A stretch of 64,000 nt of DNA, taken from Streptomyces fildesensis. GTDB lineage: Bacteria > Actinomycetota > Actinomycetes > Streptomycetales > Streptomycetaceae. Shown in pieces: positions 59,721-64,000 of this stretch. The notes below the pieces were generated by a model, which worked only from the letters and a program-made list of their open reading frames with translations, searched no databases and was not told the DNA's origin. The translations under genes and the position numbers were made by a program. The stretch lies in contig NZ_JAAIKO010000003.1 in the NCBI RefSeq assembly GCF_016107395.1, positions 124,001 through 188,000 of the forward strand, written 5' to 3'. Numbering within the stretch: position 1 is the stretch's first letter; every line of letters starts with the position of its first letter.

Positions 59721-61375
59721 TCCCTGAGATCTACACCGACCCGGCCCAGAGCCCCGCCGCCAACCTCCTTGCCATAGCACCGCCGGGATGCGGGAAGACC
59801 GAACTGCTTGCCCGGCGTGCTGTCCACCAGATTGGCCAACTGCAACCGCACCAGCAGATCCTCGCTCTCACATTCTCCAACCGGGCGACGCGGAACTTGC
59901 GTGAGCGGCTGCTCAGCGCGCTCGGCCCCCAACGATTCCGACGATACGTTCGGGTCACCAATTTCCATGGTCATGCTGCCGAAGTAATCCGCGCGCACGG
60001 CCGCACCATCGGCCTCGATCCCAACGTTCCGATGCCTGGTCGCTCCACACTGACTGCAGCTATCTCCGCCTATACAGATGGCCTACCCATCGGACCGGCT
60101 ATCGAGTGCAAGAGCGCTATCGAGACAGCTCTGTCCGAGGCGAAGCGGAGCACTTACGATGACGATCAGGTGCGCGAAGCACTCGCTGCGAGTGGCAATG
60201 TCTTCGCCCAGGAGATCGAAGCCGAACGCCGTAGTCAGGGCGTCCTCCACTTCGACGACCTGCTCAGGCACGCACAGCGCCTGCTCAATATCAAGGAAGT
60301 AGCCCGCCTCTATCAACTGCACTACGGCGCCATGCTCGTCGATGAGTTCCAAGATCTTTCGCCCCAGCAATTGGATATCGCTCTTGCGAGCAGCTCGGAC
60401 AACCGAACGTTTGTAGGCGACCCCTTGCAGGGGATCTACAGCTGGGCTGGCGCCCGACCTCTGGAAGTAGAGAAGAAACTTCGGGAGGTTTGTGGTGAAC
60501 CGCATCGACTCGCGATCTCCTACAGGTCATCGCCAGCCGTGCTTGCAGTCGTGAACAAGGTGGCGGCGACCTTGAACGGCGAGTCGCTGGGTGCTGCTCA
60601 GCCGGATGCCTGGCCACTGGGTGGGGCTGCGGCCTCTGCTGTCTTCAGCACTGGGGTGGAGGAGGCTCAGTGGATCGTGAACATGGCAACGGCCATTGTG
60701 GCATCGAATCCTGAGGCGACCATTGGCGTTATTACTAGGGCCGGTTGGCGGCGAGGGCCGGTCGACTCGGCCTTCGCAGACGCTGTGCATCTGGCACATC
60801 AGCGTTGGGACCTCGCGATTGAGGACAGCGGGATGGTGCAACGCCTGGTCAATGCCATTGCTCGGTTGCCACGAAAAACTGACATGGACACGGTGCGGCG
60901 GGTCGTTCTTGCAGACATCAACGCGAGTGACATCGAGACCATGGAGCAGGCGTTGAACGCACTCGCAGAGTTCGAGGGTCTCATCAAGCCGACGGGATCG
61001 CCAGCCGACGCTGCAGAGCAACTTCGCGTAGTTGATCGCGAGAACGCTATTGAGCCGGGGGTCCACCTGCTGAACGCCCATACAGGGAAGGGACAGCAAT
61101 TCGACTGGGTCTTCATCCCCGGATTCGAAGACTTCCATATCCCGGGAGACCGGGCCGTCACCAGAGAACAGCTGGAGGAGGAAATGCGTGTCGTCCTCGT
61201 CATGATCTCCAGGGCTAGGCACGGGGTCGTTGTTACCAGTGCGAACTCCCTTGTTTCTAAAGCCGGTAACCCGTATCGAACTAAGGAAAGTCGCTGGTGG
61301 TCTGCAGTTGCGGGGATCTGCCCGATGAGCGCTGAGGACCTTTCTCAGCACATCGCGATGCTGTCAGCCGCATGA
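59717..61375 (+). CDS. UvrD/Rep-type helicase (GajB-like)
   Basis: 552-residue superfamily 1A DNA helicase. Motifs in order: Walker A PPGCGKTELLARRA (about 20-33), ALTFSNRATRNLRERL, LVDEFQDLSPQQ near 208, VGDPLQGIYSWAGARP, AISYRSSPAVL, the motif V region AHTGKGQQFDWVFIPGFED, and VMISRARHGVVV near the end. The ATG overlaps the nuclease stop (ATGA). In Gabija the helicase works with the nuclease to cut invading DNA. Third positions are A/T-richer than in neighbours left of tRNA-Ala. A perfect 20-base inverted repeat starts inside its last codons. Confidence 0.85.
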   Translation: MIPEIYTDPAQSPAANLLAIAPPGCGKTELLARRAVHQIGQLQPHQQILALTFSNRATRNLRERLLSALGPQRFRRYVRVTNFHGHAAEVIRAHGRTIGLDPNVPMPGRSTLTAAISAYTDGLPIGPAIECKSAIETALSEAKRSTYDDDQVREALAASGNVFAQEIEAERRSQGVLHFDDLLRHAQRLLNIKEVARLYQLHYGAMLVDEFQDLSPQQLDIALASSSDNRTFVGDPLQGIYSWAGARPLEVEKKLREVCGEPHRLAISYRSSPAVLAVVNKVAATLNGESLGAAQPDAWPLGGAAASAVFSTGVEEAQWIVNMATAIVASNPEATIGVITRAGWRRGPVDSAFADAVHLAHQRWDLAIEDSGMVQRLVNAIARLPRKTDMDTVRRVVLADINASDIETMEQALNALAEFEGLIKPTGSPADAAEQLRVVDRENAIEPGVHLLNAHTGKGQQFDWVFIPGFEDFHIPGDRAVTREQLEEEMRVVLVMISRARHGVVVTSANSLVSKAGNPYRTKESRWWSAVAGICPMSAEDLSQHIAMLSAA

Positions 61376-61439
61376 CGACAGGCTCGGGCTCTGGATAGCT
61401 GTAGAGCTCACGGGGCCCGGCCTGTCGTCATGCGGCTGA
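61364..61439. repeat. 20-base perfect inverted repeat at the end of the helicase gene
   Basis: Arms TCAGCCGCATGACGACAGGC at 61364-61383 and its exact complement at 61420-61439, with a 36-base spacer. The left arm contains the last codons and stop of the helicase gene. The spacer can itself pair in part (GAGCTC). It could be a long terminator or the footprint of an insertion. Confidence 0.85.
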
Positions 61440-61471
61440 TAGAGGCCCGTCTGTCGTAACCTCCCGCTTTT

Positions 61472-61505
61472 CAGAGGCCCTTCACCTATAGGTGAAGGGC
61501 CTCTG
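61472..61505. terminator. bidirectional terminator between helicase and integrase
   Basis: Perfect 34-base palindrome with arm CAGAGGCCCTTCACCTA, located between the convergent helicase and integrase genes, 21 bases before the integrase stop. Confidence 0.85.
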
Positions 61506-61525
61506 GTGACCTGTTGTGGACCCGG

Positions 61526-62764
61526 TTAGGCCGCAGTTTGCTCCAGGACGACCACGTCGGCCGCTGCCTCCCTGGCCTTCCGCTCCGCCTTTGCCGCTTT
61601 GGCCTTTGCCTTGGCGAGCACCCGGCTCCGGCGCTTGTGCATCTTCTTGGAGACCTCGTCGAGACGGTCGGGGAAGAGATGTCCGTACACATCGAGTGTC
61701 ATGCTCGCGGACTTGTGCCCGAGCATGGTCTGCACGACGTTGACGTCCGCACCGCTGGCGATGGCCAGCGAGGCCGCCGTGTGCCGCAGCTTGTGCGGGG
61801 TGACGCCGAGGAGGCCCAACCCGGCTTCCTTGACGGATGGCCCGAAGATCCGTCGGCGGAAGTTGTTGCCGCGCAGCGGGCCGCCCTGCGGGGCGGTGAA
61901 GAGCAACTCCTCGGGGTCGCGGTTCTCGACGTAGGGCTTCAGCTCGTCGACGAGGAAGCGCGCCAGCGGCACCGAGCGCTTCTCATGGCTCTTGGGGGTG
62001 TCCAGGTACAGCTTGCCCTTGTCCTCGCCGTACGCCTCCGCGATGTGCGCCCGGCGCGAGTCCAAGTCGATCCGGCCGACCTTCAGCGCTGACGCTTCGC
62101 CCCACCGCAGACCGGTATAGGCCAGCAGCAGGATAAAGACCCGGTACTCGCCGGTGGCATCGGCGAGGGCTTCGACCTGCAGCTCGTTCAGGTAGACGTG
62201 GTCGGCGGGGAGAATCGTGGGGAGCGGCACCCCGGCTGCCGGGTTGAAGGCCATCCTGCGGGACTTGACGGCGAAGCCGAGCACCCGGCTCAGCACCACG
62301 TAGGTCTTCCTGACCGAGCGTGCCCCCTGCCGTCGGCCATTGGACGTTTTTCCGGCGGTGAGGTCCGCCAGCCAGGCGGCTATGTCGTCGAACTGGATGC
62401 GGTCCACAGGGGTGGAGCCCCACTTGGGGAGGACGTGGGTGTCCAGCGCGATCCGGTAGCGGGCGCGGCTGGAGCGCTTGAGATGGACCTGCGCCTCGAA
62501 CCACGCCTCGGCGACCGAGCCGAAGGAAGCGCGTCCGGCGGCAGGGTCGCGGTAGGTTCCGTCGCCCAGCCGAGCCTCGACCTGGGCGCGGTGATCATCC
62601 GCCTTGGTCTTGAGGGCGAACACCTTCATCTTCGGCCGGCCGTCGGGGTCGTACCAGCGGACGCGCCAGCGGCCCGGCGGGGTGCGGCCCGCCAGTTTGG
62701 CCTTCGCCACGGCCTGGCCGAACTCGGCGTGGCCTGAACGGTCTTCGATCCATACCCGCGCCAT
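61526..62764 (-). CDS. int: tyrosine site-specific integrase
   Basis: 412-residue phage-type recombinase for insertion and excision of the element. An N-terminal AP2-like/arm-binding region (GRWRVRWYDPDGRPKMKVF), the SAM-like core-binding domain with YRIALDTHVLPKWGSTPVD, then the catalytic domain with the arginine in YTGLRWGEA near 217, HKLRHTAASLAIASGADVN, LGHKSASMTLDVYGHL with the tyrosine near 360. The C-terminal 40 residues are a Lys/Ala/Arg-rich helix. The excisionase gene lies 525 bases away and is divergent. The size and layout match actinomycete integrative elements. Confidence 0.95.
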   Translation of the reverse strand: MARVWIEDRSGHAEFGQAVAKAKLAGRTPPGRWRVRWYDPDGRPKMKVFALKTKADDHRAQVEARLGDGTYRDPAAGRASFGSVAEAWFEAQVHLKRSSRARYRIALDTHVLPKWGSTPVDRIQFDDIAAWLADLTAGKTSNGRRQGARSVRKTYVVLSRVLGFAVKSRRMAFNPAAGVPLPTILPADHVYLNELQVEALADATGEYRVFILLLAYTGLRWGEASALKVGRIDLDSRRAHIAEAYGEDKGKLYLDTPKSHEKRSVPLARFLVDELKPYVENRDPEELLFTAPQGGPLRGNNFRRRIFGPSVKEAGLGLLGVTPHKLRHTAASLAIASGADVNVVQTMLGHKSASMTLDVYGHLFPDRLDEVSKKMHKRRSRVLAKAKAKAAKAERKAREAAADVVVLEQTAA

Positions 62765-63289
62765 TATGCGAGCCTCATGCGGTTAGTGGTCCTGGTGGTT
62801 TCCATGAGGGGTATCTATACCGTGGAATTCCGGTTTGGGTGAACTGGGATTCCACGATATAGCTGCCAGGCCCGGGGGTTCGAAGGATCGCGGAGATGGT
62901 GCCGGAGGAATGTGATATGTTCCCGCTCCGCTCGCCCATCAAAATGGTTCTGGCGGCCTTCCGGCGTGTGATGAATGATGCTGCCCGGTCCACGGATGCC
63001 TGGGGCTTTTCGGAGTCGAGGCTGGTCAGGGTCTTGTCGCTCGGCCGGCACCCGGACGGTGAGGCAGCTCGGCGGGACAGGGGTTCGGGTCTCCCGGGGA
63101 CGCCTCCGAGTAGAAGCAGGGCGAGCTCTTCGGGTGTCGGATGATTCGTTTCGACGGTTCGGTCCAGCGCTGTTTTTCCCCGCAAAAAGGGCGGCCGGAC
63201 TTCTCCGCCATAATTCCGCTGGATGGCGCGGCCATCGTGTGGCTATGTTTGCCACGCCCACTGGTTAAGGCAGTTGAAAAGGGAGCACC
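62765..63289. promoter_or_regulatory. int/xis divergent control region
   Basis: 525-base gap. It contains an inverted repeat: CGTGGAAT at 62821-62828 and ATTCCACG at 62849-62856, extended imperfectly to about 16 bases on each side (TATA ends). It could be a regulator or integrase arm site. Minus-strand frames across the gap lack coding features. No tRNA fragment is seen here. Confidence 0.45.
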
Positions 63290-63511
63290 ATGTCGCCCGT
63301 TTCGCCCCGCATCGCCCCCGGGCAGGACCGCCGTTCGCTTGCCACGCCCCTGGAGGTGTCCACCTACCTGGGGATCCCGGTGGCCACGCTCTATCAGTGG
63401 AGGCATCGCGGCACCGGACCCAAGGTCCACAAGGTCGGCCGCCACCTGCGCTACCGCTGGCAGGAGGTGGAGGTATGGCTGGACACCCAGGCCATAGACC
63501 TCGCGGCCTGA
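63290..63511 (+). CDS. xis: excisionase-type HTH protein
   Basis: 73-residue MerR/excisionase-like DNA-binding protein. The motif STYLGIPVATLYQWRHRGTGPKV is the classic short HTH of element excisionases, followed by VGRHLRYRWQEVEVWL. The ATG has AAGGGAGC upstream. It is divergent from the integrase and likely directs excision together with it. Confidence 0.85.
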   Translation: MSPVSPRIAPGQDRRSLATPLEVSTYLGIPVATLYQWRHRGTGPKVHKVGRHLRYRWQEVEVWLDTQAIDLAA

Positions 63512-63648
63512 ACCCACCCCACGAACGCAATGCGGCCCCCAGCGCTACCAACGCCGAGGGCCGAGCGAACTCCCCAGAACCGAGCTGAACGATCAACCAC
63601 GGAGGTGTCGGGCTGGCAGGCCCGGCGCCTCCGATCGAGGAGATACCC

Positions 63649-64000
63649 ATGCAGCGTACGACCCCACCCACCGGGAGCGCATCCCCGAATACCGTCTGGC
63701 CACCGGCGGCGATACCTGGTCAGCCCGGCATGTACCGGGTCAGTGACCCGGTCATCGACGACGACGCAGCGGTAGTTGACCGGGTGACCGGAATCTCTGA
63801 CCGGGTGACCGGAAGGAGTGACCGGCCGCCGGTCAGTGACCCCGGTCAGCCGACCGGACCGACCGAAGTGCTGGATACTCCGGTCACCGAGGGCGCGGGA
63901 CTGCTGGACGAACTCTGCAAAGCCATCACCCGGTACGTGGTGATGCCGAGCCCGGAGGCACTGAACGCGACGACCTTGTGGGTGGCGGCCACCCACCTGC
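63649..64000 (+). CDS. DUF3631-type ATPase, N-terminal fragment
   Basis: First 117 codons of a gene cut by the right edge. The start ATG follows GAGGAGAT. After a Pro/Ser/Asp-rich region containing two copies of DRVTG, the sequence LLDELCKAITRYVVMPSPEA followed by TTLWVAATHL matches the beginning of DUF3631-type P-loop ATPases found on Streptomyces integrative elements, next to their int/xis genes. The role is probably in replication or transfer of the element. The DNA of the early part contains iteron-like repeats. The family call is from a short N-terminal match. Confidence 0.65.
   Translation, partial: MQRTTPPTGSASPNTVWPPAAIPGQPGMYRVSDPVIDDDAAVVDRVTGISDRVTGRSDRPPVSDPGQPTGPTEVLDTPVTEGAGLLDELCKAITRYVVMPSPEALNATTLWVAATHL
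63738..63841. repeat. iteron-like repeats in the DUF3631-type gene
   Basis: Two exact 17-base direct repeats TGACCGGGTGACCGGAA at 63777 and 63798, spaced 21 bases (two helical turns), flanked by two palindromes GGTCAGTGACC at 63738 and 63831. A further GTGACCGG is at 63818. They are inside the coding sequence and encode the repeated DRVTG. Confidence 0.75.

Larger units (their letters stand above)
57725..64000. mobile_element. putative integrative element carrying a Gabija-like cargo
   Basis: From tRNA-Ala rightward the genes are an OLD nuclease plus UvrD helicase, a tyrosine integrase, an excisionase-type HTH and a DUF3631-type ATPase. This set is typical of actinomycete integrative elements. 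Third codon positions in the nuclease/helicase pair use clearly more A and T than the core genes to the left. The left boundary at tRNA-Ala is inferred, since tRNA genes are common integration sites; no second copy of the tRNA end is visible in the window and the element continues past the right edge. Confidence 0.55.

Noticed and set aside
58080..61375. RecBCD/AddAB-like repair complex for the nuclease-helicase pair
   Set aside because: The first protein has the OLD ATPase-TOPRIM layout, not a RecB-type nuclease, and the helicase lacks RecB/AddA extensions.
62775..63185. 136-codon minus-strand frame between integrase and excisionase genes
   Set aside because: A short stretch (HPTPEELALLLL) looks protein-like, but the rest lacks coding character and no ribosome binding site is clear; a degraded gene remains possible.

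Overview
This is the replication-origin region of a Streptomyces chromosome. The base composition is very GC-rich with strong G/C third-position bias. The gene order gyrA-gyrB-dciA-recF-gnd-dnaN-oriC-dnaA-rpmH-rnpA-yidD-yidC-jag-rsmG-parA-parB-trxA-trxB is the canonical actinobacterial core. The accessory families (FemX, LppU/SCO3897, DLW-39, DUF6049, myo-inositol-1-phosphate synthase, many GTG starts, parS of the GTTTCACGTGAAAC type) are typical of Streptomyces. No exact species is claimed.

Layout, left to right. 0-17 kb: start of a secreted protein, replicative helicase dnaB, a DnaA-box-rich gap, and a MATE exporter. A four-gene minus-strand cassette follows (PaaK-like adenylating enzyme, small ABM-like protein, GNAT-like protein, nitroreductase-like protein). 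Then come the rpsF-ssb-rpsR-rplI operon, femX with an alanine-racemase-like enzyme, a GT87 membrane glycosyltransferase and a class A penicillin-binding protein. 17-33 kb: a PadR regulator with a perfect operator-like palindrome, inositol-phosphate synthase, MFS transporter, LppU-like protein and CCA-adding enzyme. After these lie a DUF6049-MurJ-pseudokinase-sigma-M-anti-sigma series, then trxB-trxA behind a textbook sigma-R promoter. 33-46 kb: parB-parA, rsmG, jag, yidC, yidD, rnpA and rpmH transcribed leftward; dnaA, oriC, dnaN, gnd, recF and dciA transcribed rightward. 46-57.7 kb: gyrB, gyrA, a DUF3566 membrane protein, tRNA-Ile, DLW-39, two related surface proteins (one with a VWA domain), a Ser/Thr kinase, an HTH protein and tRNA-Ala.

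From tRNA-Ala to the right edge the sequence changes character. There is a two-gene OLD-nuclease/UvrD-helicase pair that looks like a Gabija anti-phage system, with more relaxed third positions. A tyrosine integrase, an excisionase-type HTH protein and the start of a DUF3631-type ATPase gene containing iteron-like repeats follow. This looks like an integrative element carrying a defence cargo, possibly inserted at tRNA-Ala; its right end is outside the window.

How the genes work together. DnaA opens oriC, DciA probably loads DnaB, and DnaN, SSB, RecF and gyrase support replication. ParA/ParB act on at least ten parS sites seen here, all on the parAB side of oriC. A second theme is envelope growth: FemX, the racemase-like enzyme, PBP, MurJ plus pseudokinase, YidC, GT87. 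The parts least explained by known Streptomyces core biology are the PaaK-like cassette at 3.5-7.9 kb and the island after 57.7 kb.
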